A stretch of 64,000 bases of DNA from Strix aluco (lineage: Eukaryota; Chordata; Aves; Strigiformes; Strigidae). Made by a program: the position numbers and the translations under genes. The stretch is from assembly GCF_031877795.1 (NCBI RefSeq), contig NC_133946.1, positions 10,887,144-10,951,143 of the forward strand. The letters run 5' to 3'. Below the pieces are notes generated by a model. It searched no databases and was not told the origin of the DNA. It saw only the letters and a program-made list of their open reading frames with translations. Below are positions 1-10,321 of the stretch, piece after piece; position 1 is the stretch's first letter; every line of letters starts with the position of its first letter.

Positions 1-539
1 ATGGCACTTGCTCCATCCCTTAGTCCCCAGGGACCCCAGTGCTGGCCACAGGGCTCACGGGGGTCCTGGACCAGCCCCGGTGCCTGGGTCAGCCTGGCTG
101 GAAAGGGATGTTCTGGGGCTCGGCATCCCCCCAAGGAGAGGGGGGCACTGCCTGGCTTGAGGCCAGGCCCTTGCCCAGCCCAGCGGGGACGTGCCCAGTA
201 ACGGGGGGAAGAACTGAGGTGGGGACAGGATGAGGGGTCCCGATGCGGGGCTGGGGGGGGTGAGCCCCAGAATGGGGTTATCGACCTCCCGCTCCTACCG
301 AGCCCCAAGACGGAGGTAAAGCATTAAACCCGGCTGAAGGCAGTGCGCAAACGAGCCCGCTTTGGCTAACGAACTGTGTCATGGCTTCCGATCCCAGGAG
401 CCCGCGCCTGGCCCGGGAAAAGGGGGGCTGCCCTCCCCCCCCCAGGGTGTCCCCCCAGCCCAGCGTGGGCCAGGGGTCTTGGGGAGGGTGGCAGGGACGT
501 GGCAGGGCATGGGGGGGCTCCACAGCCCCGCTCGGGCGA
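1..539. other. Sequence downstream of SYT7, no gene seen
   Basis: This is GC-rich sequence with short C and G runs. No conserved protein, RNA gene or repeat was recognised. The short open frames here on both strands have no recognisable similarity and overlap each other, as expected at this GC content. Confidence 0.6.
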
Positions 540-978
540 CGCTGACGGCTCGGAGAGGTTTTATTGAGCTGAAAGGGGAGGGGAGGTGGGGGGTCCCTCT
601 CGCACTGGCAGCCTGGCCCCCTGAAATGGTGGGGGGGTGAGGCTGGGGAGGGGCAGAGGGGTCCCAAGGACCGGGGCTGGAAGCACTGGTAGAAGTCCTG
701 CCCGGTGGTGGGATGGGGATGGAGGGGGGGGGGAGGTCATTGCTTCTGGCACCCTTCTCGGCCGGGGGTGCTGGGCGGCTGCATGCCCTCCCACACCCCA
801 GTACCAGGGAGAGGCAAAAGCGAGGGGCTGGGGGGCTCCGTCCCCCCTCCTACCGCAGGGTCCCCACGAGTCCGGGCCGCTGTTCCGCCGGTCCCTGGGC
901 TCCTCGCTGGGATCCCCATGGAGGGGTGACGGGGGGCTGGGAAGGGGGTGACCCCCCGGCCCAGGAGTTCTGGGGCAC
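540..978 (-). other. SYT7: SYT7 3' UTR (minimal form)
   Basis: This is non-coding sequence after the SYT7 stop, up to just past the first AATAAA on the minus strand. It is GC-rich with several C/G runs on the sense strand. I saw no open frame that continues the protein. Longer 3' UTR forms using sites outside the window cannot be excluded. Confidence 0.6.
560..565 (-). terminator. SYT7: Candidate SYT7 polyadenylation signal AATAAA
   Basis: TTTATT on the plus strand reads AATAAA on the SYT7 sense strand, about 415 nt after the stop codon. It is the only canonical hexamer I found in the first kilobase on that strand. Cleavage would fall at roughly 535-550. Confidence 0.6.
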
Positions 979-1083
979 TCAGGCTTTCAGCTGGTGCCAC
1001 TGTGCCACTGCCTGCCGGGGACGGGCGATCATGTCCTTCCAGTGCTTCACCTCCCCAGGGCCGCTCTTCCAGGACAGGTAGAT
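979..1083 (-). CDS. SYT7: SYT7 exon 9: C2B C-terminus and stop codon
   Basis: The last coding exon encodes residues 370-403: [20 protein letters not shown], then [14 protein letters not shown], followed by a TGA stop at 979-981. The WHxL motif (W398-H399-Q400-L401) is the synaptotagmin C-terminal signature tied to docking and membrane trafficking. The acceptor is CCCGCAG|ATCTAC. The C-terminus matches mammalian SYT7 almost residue for residue (Ala394 replaces Pro in my recollection). The intron before it is about 1.57 kb and contains a CR1 fragment and two AT-rich islands. Confidence 0.98.
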   Translation of the reverse strand: MYLSWKSGPGEVKHWKDMIARPRQAVAQWHQLKA

Positions 1084-1462
1084 CTGCGGGGACAGGCAGC
1101 CCTTGAACCCACAGCCCCGCATCCCAGCTCCTCCAGCCCCATCCCGCTCCCCAGCGCTGCCGCTTTCGCCTCCCATCTCCTCCCTCCCCGCTCCCCCAGC
1201 CCGTGCTCCCAGCTCCACGCAGGGCCAGGTTAATTTTATCCATTGATTTTCCCTACGGCGACATGGAAAACAGCGCGTGCCAGCCCTCCCTGCAGCTGAC
1301 AGCTTGGGGAGCTCATGCTGCCGACCCGCTTCGTCATATCGGAGTGGGGCTCGCTGCTAATTACACAATTAAAAGTGATTAGCAGGCTGCTGGCCACGGC
1401 GGGGTGGCCAGGGTGTGAAGGCCACGCTCCCCTCCTCTGGCTCCACCGCCAGCAGCACCAAA

Positions 1463-1812
1463 GTCCCAGAATCATCTGGGTTGGAAAAGCCCTTGAAGAT
1501 CATCCAGTCCAACCATGAACCTCACCCTGACCGTTCTCAACTCCACCAGATCCCTCAGCGCTGGGTCAACCCCACTCTTCAACCCCTCCAGGGATGGGGA
1601 CTCCCCCCCTGCCCTGGGCAGCCCATTCCAACGCCCAACAACCCCTTCTGCAAAGAAATACTTCCTAAGAGCCAGTCTGACCCTGCCCTGGCGCAGCTTG
1701 AGGCCATTCCCTCTTGTCCTGTCACTTGTTCCTTGGTTCAGGAGACTCATCCCCCCTCTCTGCACCCTCCTTTCAGGGAGTTGTAGAGGGCCATGAGGTC
1801 TCCCCTCTCGCA
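1463..1812 (-). mobile_element. CR1 LINE, 5'-truncated 3' end (copy 1)
   Basis: Read on the minus strand, this fragment runs from the CR1 segment 'gagaggggagacctcat' to the terminal 'ttggaaaag...gattctggga' block. The middle carries the remnant of the reverse-transcriptase C-terminus (GNGLKLRQGRVRLALRKYFF-like). It lies inside SYT7 intron 8 in the same orientation as the gene. It is closely similar to the two copies near 39.7 and 41.1 kb. Confidence 0.9.
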
Positions 1813-2029
1813 CCGCAATGCTCCCGGCAGCTTTAACACAAAGTGGAGACATCACAGGCACCATCTGTCTGTCCATCCATCCCACCTGCTGGCTGGCACT
1901 GGGCTCTGGGCGCAGCCGTGCCCATATCACCGGCGATGTCCCCACACCGGTGACGCTGGCACCTCTGTCCCTCTCCAGCAGCCCGCGGTGCCGAGCCGCT
2001 GCGGCCACCCCCTCCCAGGTTTATCCCAA

Positions 2030-2370
2030 CCTACATGTTTGTTCAATTACAGGGCTGCGTGTGGGGGTCACTGACGCTCTGCGGTGAGCAGTAATAATGG
2101 AGATTACTGAGCTCATTTGTCATCATTACCCTAACGAGCGGAGAGTTTGATGGATTTAACGTAAATCAAACTGAGGGGGGATGAACTCCTCCATTCCTGG
2201 CATTGGGAGGCAGTGGGTAGTCCCGGCATGGGGACATGGCAGACGCAGACCCTGGGGACACCTGGCTGAGCCCTGCGCCTCATCCCTGCTCTCCCGCAAC
2301 TGGGGACGGTGACGATGTCGGTGGGGGGGGAGCTCTGGCTCAATTTTTGCCTCACTATAAATAGACTTCG
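2030..2370. promoter_or_regulatory. AT-rich intronic island with a MEF2-like site
   Basis: Around 2088-2170 the sequence departs sharply from its GC-rich surroundings, with ATTA-type homeodomain cores (aataatggagattactga, tcatcattacc). A perfect MEF2 consensus, CTATAAATAG, lies at 2355-2364. Such islands in avian introns are often conserved non-coding elements; conservation was not tested. Confidence 0.35.
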
Positions 2371-2650
2371 GACAGGTTGAAGCTCACCCTGGCACGGGCT
2401 GTGCTGCAGCACGGCATGGTGGCAGGTGTGGGGCATCACCACGCTGGGTGGGGGCCACCACATCATCCCTCGGCTTGTGCCGGGTGAGTCCTTGCCACCG
2501 CACACCACGGCTGGGGCTGGAGATGGCACGAGGGGTCCCCTCCACGCTCCACCTTCCTTCTCAGCTTCCTCCCACATCAGCCCAGGACCTGGCTGTCCCC
2601 CAACATCGCTAAGGTCCCCCTCCACCCCGCACCAATGCTGCAGGACCCAC

Positions 2651-2850
2651 CTTGCCAATGACATCGTTGCGGCTCAGCCTGTCCTTGTCCATGACGGTGA
2701 TGACGATGGTGGTCTCGCGCAGCCGCTCCGTGGGGATGTCGAAGGCGAAGGACTCATTGAAGACGGGGTTCAGGCACCGCTTCATGACCACCGTCTTCTT
2801 CTTCTCCACCCGCTTGTCCTTGTACATCAGCCACACCTTCACGTAGGGGT
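2651..2850 (-). CDS. SYT7: SYT7 exon 8: core of the C2B domain
   Basis: This exon encodes residues 303-369. It holds the polybasic strand ([16 protein letters not shown]) used by the family for PIP2 and SNARE contacts. It also holds the second Ca2+-binding loop: Asp357 and Asp359 in VMDKDRL, Asp365 in RNDVIGK. All five C2B ligands are therefore present. The acceptor is CCTCCAG|ACCCCT and the donor is GGCAAG|GTGGGT. One oddity is Cys328 (codon TGC) in MKRCLNP, where I recall Asn in mammalian SYT7. Nearby changes (V324, V332, R345, V352, R360) are conservative. Confidence 0.98.
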
Positions 2851-2931
2851 CTGGAGGGGAGAGGAGCTGCGCTCAGCCCCGGTTGGACGTCGGGCAGCGA
2901 TGCCCGGCGTGGCGGGAGCCGGAGCTCGTAC

Positions 2932-3046
2932 CTGACGTGCCCCCGATGTCCATGGCTTTGAGGTTACGCGCTTTGATGATGTTCACCACAATGGAGTTGG
3001 CGGAGGGGTTGTAGCACAGTGACAGGAGCAGCTCCCCACGGCTTCC
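2932..3046 (-). CDS. SYT7: SYT7 exon 7: first half of the C2B domain
   Basis: This exon encodes residues 265-302 and the first base of Asp303: [20 protein letters not shown], then [18 protein letters not shown]. This is the start of C2B. Asp297 (AMDIG) and Asp303 (completed by exon 8) are Ca2+ ligands. The acceptor is CCCACAG|GGAAGC and the donor is GTCAG|GTACGA. The phase-1 junction with exon 8 restores SDPYVKVW. Confidence 0.98.
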
Positions 3047-3553
3047 CTGTGGGATCCACGGGGGATGTTAGGTGGGCACCCCAAAAACACCCACTCCTCA
3101 CCGCGGCACCCAGCCCAAGCACTGACAGGACACCCAAAGCACCCGTGTCCCACTGTGGGAGCGGGGTGCTGGGCTGGGACACCCCCCCAAGAGCTGTCCC
3201 AAGGGTGGACTTTGGGGCCGCACAGAAAATCAGAGCAGAGGGAACCGGGGCCATCCCCAGGGGGCTGTTTTCTGGTCTTGCTAGAGACAGGAGAAAAAGA
3301 AAACTTTCATTTTAGATTTGCCTGAAATGGCTTGTTTTCACCCAAAATGAGACACTCATTTTGGGCTACTTAGTGCCTTAATATAAAGATTTGGGAGGAG
3401 AAACCTCCCCATCAGGTGTCAAAACTTGCAAAGCAGAAAACATCTCTGTTGGGGTAGAAAGAGGGTGGCCCTGTTGGGACACCCCAGGGACAGAGGGTGG
3501 CCTCCCCCCTTGAGGACTGGCCCCGGGGGGTGGGAGGAGGACCAGGGCCTTAC

Positions 3554-3723
3554 GCTGCCATCACTGCAGGGCTTCAGATCCTTCCAGAAGGTCTGCATCT
3601 GGGTGAGGTCCACCTTGTTGAGGGGGATGGACACCTCCCCGATGGGGTCATTGCGGCTGAAGCGGTCGTAGTCCAGGACCTGGAGGTACAGCACCCGCTG
3701 CACCACCTTCTCGTAGGGGAACC
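3554..3723 (-). CDS. SYT7: SYT7 exon 6: end of the C2A domain
   Basis: This exon encodes residues 208-264. The third Ca2+-binding loop is intact: Asp225 and Asp227 in VLDYDRF and Asp233 in RNDPIGE. Together with Asp166 and Asp172 of exon 5, all five C2A ligands are kept. The exon continues through [20 protein letters not shown] and ends at CSDGS, the short connector to C2B. The acceptor is GGCACAG|GGTTCC and the donor is GGCAGC|GTAAGG. C2A of SYT7 binds Ca2+ and membranes with unusually high affinity, and nothing in this copy suggests loss of that. Confidence 0.98.
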
Positions 3724-4183
3724 CTGTGCCAGAAACAGAGGCGATGATGAGGAGTTGCCCCTGCCATGGCGAGCAGCACCCCCGGCCATGGGTGCTGGTG
3801 TCACCCTGCCTTGCCCGTGCTGATGGGGAGAAGTGGGTGCTGGGCAGTGGTTGAGGAGCAGCGTGGGGCACCTCTCGTTGCTTCGGGCCACCATGGTGGC
3901 CACTAGCAGATTCATTTCCCTATGTGCACCCACCCATGGGTGCTTTCTGAGGGGGGAAAGAGCCTCTCCCCCCATGTCCCCTTTATGGGGTGCAGCTCAA
4001 ACACCTCCAACCTGGCCTTGATGGCTTCGCCAACCCATCTCACCACCGATGGCCACCACACATCACCGACGGCCACCACGTTGGTAGCTCAAGCTGAGTT
4101 GATCCAGCCCGGGAGGGAGGACAGAGGATCCCACAACCGCTCTGCTCCCACCCCAGTCCACCCCAGTCCATCCCAGCCCATAC

Positions 4184-4454
4184 CTTCGAAGAGGAAGGTC
4201 TCGTTCCAGTGTGGGTTGAGGTTCTTCCGCTTCACCTTGGTCTCCAGCTTGTGCTTCTTGTCGGGAAGCAGGTAGATCTTGACAAAGGGGTCGCTGGTGC
4301 CGCTGAAGTCCTTGGCCGGCAGCTCCTGCGCCTTCATGATCTTGACGGTCAGGGTGGACTCCTGGAAGTTGTAGCCGACGCTGAACTGGATGCGGCCCAG
4401 GTTCTCCCGGCTGATGCCATCATGGCCCTCATCGTCCTCAGAGCCTGGGGAGAG
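4184..4454 (-). CDS. SYT7: SYT7 exon 5: acidic spacer and most of the C2A domain
   Basis: This exon encodes residues 118-207 and the first base of codon 208. An acidic spacer ([13 protein letters not shown]) precedes C2A, which begins near [14 protein letters not shown]. Asp166 (in PAKDFSG) and Asp172 (in TSDPF) are two of the five C2A Ca2+ ligands. The polybasic strand [20 protein letters not shown] follows; in the family it binds acidic phospholipid. The acceptor is GCCACAG|CTCTCC and the donor is TTCGAAG|GTATGG. Residue numbers are identical to rodent SYT7, so C2A has no length change. Confidence 0.98.
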
Positions 4455-4902
4455 CTGTGGCCAGGGGGAGGAGAAGAGTAGTGAGTGCAGTGCCGGGGGG
4501 AAAAGACCCTCATCCCCCCTGTTTCAGCACCCGAACCCTAGCCCCGCGAGCTGTCAGAGGGCATCAGCCTCTCCCCAGCTCCCCGGGGCTGCCATCGCCT
4601 CAGATGACTCCTGGCTCTGCTCCGGAGTGCCAATTAGCCAAATTCCTCCTGACAGCCCATCCCTGGTGCTGGCCCCAGGGTGAGGGGACAGCCACGTCGC
4701 CTCAGCTCAGCCACGGCTGTGCTGGCCATGGCGCCCGGCGGCGACGGGGACTTGGCAGACCGGGCCGGGACGTGCCAGAGTGTTTGTGGCACAGGGCAGG
4801 CGCGGGGAAGAGCCGGGGGGGTAGCAGAAGACACCCGGGTGGTGCCCAGGGTGAGATGCCATCCCTGGGGAGCCCATCCCCAGCACACCCCCATCCACTC
4901 AC

Positions 4903-5038
4903 CATGAGCATCTCGCTGGTCAGGGAGTTGACCAGGTCGGAGACGGAGGAGTGCGGCTCTGTCTTGCGGTCGGACTCATCGTGTGGTGGCTGCCCGGTCA
5001 CCGGTGCCGTGTTCGCCGCTTTGCCGCCGGCTGGCAAC
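4903..5038 (-). CDS. SYT7: SYT7 exon 4: constitutive linker leading to C2A
   Basis: This exon encodes residues 72-117, from (K)[20 protein letters not shown] to [13 protein letters not shown]. The acceptor is TTTCCCCAG|GTTGCC and the donor is CTCATG|GTGAGT. It starts in phase 2, matching exon 3 and every cassette exon, and ends on a complete codon. The region is the cytosolic linker. The [13 protein letters not shown] block is strongly conserved in SYT7 and sits just before the C2A module. The intron upstream (5039-7798) is long and repeat-rich and holds no further exon I can support. Confidence 0.97.
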
Positions 5039-7510
5039 CTGGGGAAAGAGAGGCAGCGCCTTAAGAGGAGAGATGGGCTGAGAGCCGAGGGCGAGATAGC
5101 GAGGGGCTCCCCGGGCACCCTCTCCCAGTGGATGCTGCGCCCGGGCTGTGCCAGCCCCCGATGGCCGGGACATGGGCAGAGCCGAGCTGGTGGGATGCAG
5201 GGGGCTGCGCTGCCGGCGGCTGCGTGCAGCCCCCCCCAACAGCCTTCTGAGGGGCCGAGGCTGGTGCAGGCAGCTGGTTCTGCCTGCGGTGCTGCCAGGC
5301 AGGGCTGGGTGCCAGCCGGTGCCCTGGGACCCACGGCACGTCACCTCAGAGCATGGCAGCAGGTCCCACGCCGTCCATGTGCCCCCCCTTGCCCCGGCCA
5401 CATCCCACCTGCAGCGGCCAGGTGCGTGGCTGACCCATGGGTGCTTCGTGCTGTGGTGTGGGCTCAGTGCCCGCTACAACCACGCCCCCCCTTTCCTTCT
5501 GCCATCGAGCCCTCCCTGGTGCCCCGGCTGTCCCTGTGCACCCCGGCTGTGGCAGCCGGGTTTGGGTGGGTGGGGGGCCGTGCCGGGACGGTGGGCACGG
5601 TGCCGGGGTGGGAGGGTGGGCAGCCGGGAGCTGCAGCGGGCACACACACAGAGCAGTGATGGAGGTGGGTGGGCACACACCAAGGCCACGCTGCCACGGG
5701 GACAACAAGGGACACAGGCACAGGGCGGCAGGGACGGGGCAGCCCTTGGCTGGCTCCCACGGTGCAGACAGATCCGAGAGGGGAGGGGATGCGCACACAG
5801 ACAGGCACCCAAAGATGCATCCCACGCTCCCACCCACCCACCGCCGTGGCTCCCGCCCGAGCCGAGCCACGGTGATAAACCAACAGATGGACCAACGGAC
5901 GCAGGGACGGCCCCAGCGTCGTGGCACGCTCAGCGGGGTGAAGCCACAATGCATGCCACAAGACACCCACCGACACGCCAAGCACACACAGACACACGCC
6001 AGTGGAGACACTGGGGCGGGGGGCATGACGGGGACGGAGGCACACGCAGCGGCACGGGGCGGCAGCCCCCTCGCACACCCACACACACGTGGCTCGCCCA
6101 CCCCGGTGGGACGGTAGCCAGGGAGGATCGGAGAGCCCGAGGTAGCTGGGGAGGCAAAATTGGGTTAAAAACAGTGAAAATGAAGGCGGAGGAGCCGGTG
6201 GTGGGGAACGCCAGGCGAGGAGGTGCTGGTGGAGCCGTGGGTGCCGGGGCAGTGGTGTACACCGGCGGAGGTCACGGCCAGCGAGAGAGAAAGAGCGTGA
6301 AAGAGCAAGAGAGAGGAGGAGAAGCGTCGTCCAGCGCTGGCCTGCCAGGAGGGAAGGGGGAGAGAGGAGCGGGGCGGATGGACGGACGGAGAGTGGTTAG
6401 TCGCCGGGACAGGAGACACACCGAGGCGCTGGGCTTGGAGCTGCTGGGGACGGGCTGGAAGGAAGAAGCTGAAAAACGGGGATGGAGGAGACGATTGGAG
6501 GCAGAAGAGTGGGCGGCCAGCAGCGCCGGGTGGGCAGGTGAGAGTGGAGGGTGCCGGAGCATGACCCCTCTGTCGGCTGCACCCCCCAAAACATCCCGCG
6601 GGGCTCGAGGGGATGGGGAGCAGGGGGGAGATGGAGGCGGGGAGGCCATGCGTGCGCTGGGATGGGTCTTTTGGACCAGCGAGCTTGGCGGGGAGGAGCG
6701 GGGAGCAGGGTCTTGCTGCAGCACAGCCACCCACCCCCCCCGTGCCCGGCATCCAGCATCCCCCATCCCCTCGCCCGGCACGGGGCAGCCGGCACGGTAC
6801 GGGCACGGTACGGCACGGCGTTCCCGGCAGGGACCAGCTGCGCAGCGCGACGCCGGGGAGGGAAGTGCTAAAAGATGGAGCGAAACTAAGCCGAGCAGGG
6901 GTAAAAATAGCCAGTGGGCGAGAACGGTGCCAGTTCATTAACACGCTGAGCACGCCGGGGAGGCAGCGCCCGCCGGCTTCACACCTCCTCCCCGCTCCGG
7001 AGGGGATTAACACCCGCTCCCGGTGGCGTGGGGCCCCTCTGCTCCTGCCAGCCCTCACCGGTGGCCGTGGCTGGGCTCCGGTGCTGGTGCCGGATGCGGT
7101 GCTGAGCCTTCAGCACCCCGGGAAGGCGTGGAGCAGCCGGAGGGGCTGTGCCGCGCTGTCACGCTTGGAGGAGAAAGGGGGGTAATGTGTGTGTGTCCCC
7201 CAAAAAGCCTGCGGCGCTTGCTCTGCCCCCGCCCCAGGCAACCTTGGGGCTCGAGCAAGGGCTGAGGACATGCCACCGCAGGGATGTCCCCGCATCCCCG
7301 GGGGGTTGCCGGGCTGCAAACGGCCCCGCCGGGCTGGAGGTCGCGGCAGCGCGGTGCACAAGACATGCGTTAGGGTGGGACGCAGCATCATCGGGGGGTC
7401 CCCCCTGTGTCCCCTCCTCTGCATCCCATTCTCTTCGTGGCACAGGGGCTCTTGGCCTGCCCTGCACCCCGCTCCCGAGCCTGTATCCGCCCCAGCATGC
7501 AGCCAGGGAA

Positions 7511-7528
7511 GGGGGGGGGGGGGGGGGG
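7511..7528 (+). repeat. Poly-G tract (18 G)
   Basis: An uninterrupted G run in SYT7 intronic DNA, reading as C on the sense strand. Length in the assembly may be unreliable. Confidence 0.9.
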
Positions 7529-7717
7529 CTGGCGGTCGGGGAGGGCAGGAGGGGGAGGACAGGGAGGGAGGAGGAAGGGATGGGGGGGTCCTCTCGGTGC
7601 CGCTGCTCCGGAGGCAGAACCGTGGGTGCTGGCGGGGGAGAGCTGCAGATGTCACCGTGCCCGCTGCCCGCTGGGCCACCCTGTGCCGCTCCAACCTTCG
7701 CGCTCCACCGAGGCCAG

Positions 7718-7751
7718 CCTCCTCCTCCTCCTCCTCCTCCTCCTCCTCCAC
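7718..7751 (-). repeat. GGA trinucleotide microsatellite
   Basis: About 11 units of CTC on the plus strand, GGA on the SYT7 sense strand. It starts about 50 nt downstream of the cassette D donor. GGA runs are classic splicing-enhancer-like sequences and can form G-quadruplex RNA. Confidence 0.9.
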
Positions 7752-7798
7752 CCTGGGTCTCCTTCCTCCTGCGGGACTGCCCTCGTCCTCGCTCATAC

Positions 7799-7924
7799 CT
7801 CTTGTCCCCCTGAGCGTTCGGCTGGTTCGGCTGTGTCCCAGCGGGTTGCAGGTCGGGGATATTGGCAAAGTCATCTTGCTCTGAGAGTCCCAAAACCAGG
7901 GATAACACCACCATCCGGCCTTCC
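7799..7924 (-). CDS. SYT7: SYT7 cassette exon D: 42-codon alternative linker exon
   Basis: This 126-nt exon is phase 2 at both ends. It encodes (L)EGRMVVLSLVLGLSEQDDF, then ANIPDLQPAGTQPNQPNAQG and DK(R). The acceptor is CTGGGCAG|GGAAGG and the donor is AAGAG|GTATGAG. Joined to exon 4 the last codon becomes AGG (Arg), giving DKRLPAGG as in mammals. The hydrophobic MVVLSLVLGL patch followed by an acidic stretch is unusual inside an otherwise disordered linker and may form a short helix. A GGA microsatellite lies about 50 nt into the downstream intron. Confidence 0.95.
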
Positions 7925-10321
7925 CTGCCCAGGCGGCCCCGCAGGCAGCGGGAGAAAGAGAGAGAGAGAGAGGAGAACAGCATCAGGCAGAGAACAGGCA
8001 GGAGCGGCGGCACCCCAAGCTCCCCTGTAGGGCGAGGGGACCCCCGGCTCTGCCTGCTGGCCCCTGCGCAGGAGACGATGGCCAGGATGGGCGCAGAGGG
8101 CTGTGGGGAGAAAGGTGTCAGCTCTGGGGAGCACATGGGGACTGCCGCCACCCCTCTCCTCCACCGGTCCAGGCAGGGAGGATGCCAAAGTCCTGCCGAG
8201 GAGGAGGGAAAAGGTGCCCAGAGGGGCTGGGGACAAGGGACAGCACAGAGGGAGTGAGGTCCCAACATCCTTCCGTGGAGGAGGAGATGGCAGTGGCATG
8301 GTTGAGGCTTTTTGCCCCGCTCCAGCGCCGCCGGCGCAGCCTCCCCGGGGCCTGTAACCGCATTTACGTCGCGGCGCCGGGGAGGCAGGCGGGAGGGTAA
8401 ACAGAGTAAAGAGCAAAAGCAAAGTTAATGGCTTGGGAAAGCGAGGATGGTAAATGGCAGCGGCTCCTCCGTGGGGAAACGGCACGCTGGCTCGGCACGT
8501 CCCGGCTCGGCGGCTGCTGCCCCCCCCCGCCAATTAAAGCTGGAACCAGTGTCGATGCTGGGTAAACAGGGAGGGACGTGACCCTCTCGATGGCTAATGA
8601 GCCGCATCTCGACATCGGGAAGCCGCAAACGGAGCCGGTGAGGAACCTCTCAGTGGGAGAGGGCAGAGCCAAGGGACACCGACTGGCTGGCAGTGAGGAG
8701 GGGGGTCACAGCCGGTGCCAGAGCTGGGAGGGAACCCCAGGCAGGGCTGCAGGCAGCAAGCCGGGGTGCCTCTGCCTGCCTGGAGGGGAGTTCAACCCTC
8801 TCTCCAGGGCTGCCTCCGCAGGCAGGAGTGGGGTGGGCAGCCAAATCTGTGTGTCTTGGGGCCTTTCCCACCCAACCCTGATTCAGAAGGTGCTGAGCTG
8901 ACTCACGCAAGGGCAGGATCAGGCTTGTCCCCCTCTTCCAAGCACTACCAGCCTGTGGGGAGCTCAGCTGGGACATCAGCATCCCCCCTCTCAGGGTTCC
9001 GGTGGGCAAACGGAGGCCAGGGGGGAGTAAGAGGACCCTAGGGAGAATGGAAGCCGGGGGGGACTGGCTCTGCGGAGGAGTGACAATGTCATGTGCTGAG
9101 ATACGGCAGTAGCACGGGACTCAGATTAGTCCTCGGCGCTTGAGGTTTGAAAGCCAGCGCTGATCCAGGAGATAGGGTTAAGACAGATTAAAGATCACAC
9201 GGCTACGGCAGCTCCGAGCTGGCTGCTTCTGCAGCTCCCAGCCTGGGCGGAAGGCAGCGGGACAGGCAGCGATATCGGGGCCGAACAGATGGTCACCCCT
9301 GCATGGGGGCTGCTGCCAGCATGGCTGCCACTCCCCCCTTCCTTCTTGGGGCAATGTCACTCCCTGGGGACCACGGCGGTGGCATCCCGTGGGCTGGAAC
9401 ATCCCTGTGCTCCCTGGGGACCGAAGGGGACCCGAGCACCTGCACCAGCCAGTGATGCAGTGGGTGACCCGCAGCAAAGTCATGGGGAAAAGCAAGTTGG
9501 GGGAGTGGGTGAGACCCTTCCCTGAGCCCCCCAGGCTGGGTAAGCCGTCCCTGCACCCTGTGACGGGGCCAGAGGGGAGATGGCTCTTCCCGCTGGCCCC
9601 GGGCAGCGTTTCCCCAAGGTGGTGCCAGCTGAGTGAGAGTGGTGCCAGAGGAGAGAGTGGAGAGCAGAGGAGACAGAAACAGAGATAGATGAGGAGAGAG
9701 CAGAAGAGAGAAATGAGGAGAGAAATGAGGAAATGAGGAGAGAGCAACAGAGAGAGCAATGGAGAGAGCAACGGAGAGCAGGGGAGAGAGCAGAGGAGAG
9801 AGCAATAGAGAGAGCAACAGAGAGCGCAATGGAGAGAAATGAGGAAAGAGATGAGGAGAGAGATGAGAGAGATGAGAGAGATGAGAGAGATGAGAGAGAT
9901 GAGGAGAGAAATGAGGAGAGAGCAATGGAGAGAGCAATGGAGAGAAATAAGATGAGGAAAGAGCAACAGAGAGAGCAACAGAGAGTACAGAGGAGAGGAG
10001 AGCAGAGGAGAGAGCAGAGGAGAGAGCAGAGGAGCAACAGAGAGTGCAGAGAGCAACAGAGAGAGATGAGGAGAGAGATGAGGAGAGAGCAACAGAGAGT
10101 GCAGAGGAGAGAGCAGAGGGATGAGCAGAGAGCAATGGAGAGAGCAACAGAGAGATCCGAGAGATGAGGAGAGAGCAACGGAGAGAAATGAGGAGAGAGA
10201 CGAGAGAAATGAGGAGAGAAATGAGGAGAGAAGATGAGGAGAGAGCAACAGAGAGCACAGAGAAGAGAGCAGAGAGATGAGGAGAGAGCAATGGAGAGAG
10301 CAGAGGAGAGCGCACACTTAC
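7925..10321 (-). other. SYT7: SYT7 intron between cassettes C and D
   Basis: It contains the purine/pyrimidine minisatellite at 9647-10311 and a moderately AT-rich patch at about 8370-8620 (gggtaaacagagtaaagagc and nearby ccaattaaagc). The rest is ordinary GC-rich intron with no supported exon. Confidence 0.7.
9647..10311 (+). repeat. AGAGAGCAA / GAGATGAG purine-rich minisatellite
   Basis: About 660 bp of imperfect tandem units (agagagcaacagagagagca, gagatgagaga, gaggagagag), almost pure purine on the plus strand and therefore CU-rich in SYT7 pre-mRNA. It ends about 10 nt from the cassette C donor. It is open in several frames on both strands because of its composition. Confidence 0.93.

Larger units (their letters stand above)
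1084..2650 (-). other. SYT7: SYT7 intron 8
   Basis: This intron holds CR1 copy 1 (1463-1812), an AT-rich patch with TAATTA-like motifs (1320-1390), and an AT-rich island (2030-2180) followed by a MEF2-like site at 2355. No coding exon is supported. Confidence 0.8.
5039..7798 (-). other. SYT7: SYT7 intron between cassette D and exon 4
   Basis: This is GC-rich intronic DNA with short CA-rich stretches (about 5640-6090) and G/C homopolymer runs, including 18 G at 7511-7528. A CTC/GGA microsatellite (7718-7751) lies next to the cassette D donor. Long overlapping open frames on both strands (to about 600 codons) have composition-driven Arg/Gly/Pro/Ala content and no recognisable domain. Confidence 0.7.

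Noticed and set aside
4457..5659. 400-codon open frame on the plus strand
   Set aside because: It lies antisense across SYT7 exon 4, whose minus-strand reading is unambiguous.
5148..6941. 597-codon open frame on the plus strand
   Set aside because: Arg/Gly/Pro/Ala-rich with no recognisable domain; it overlaps other open frames on both strands inside a SYT7 intron, as expected for GC-rich DNA where stops are rare.
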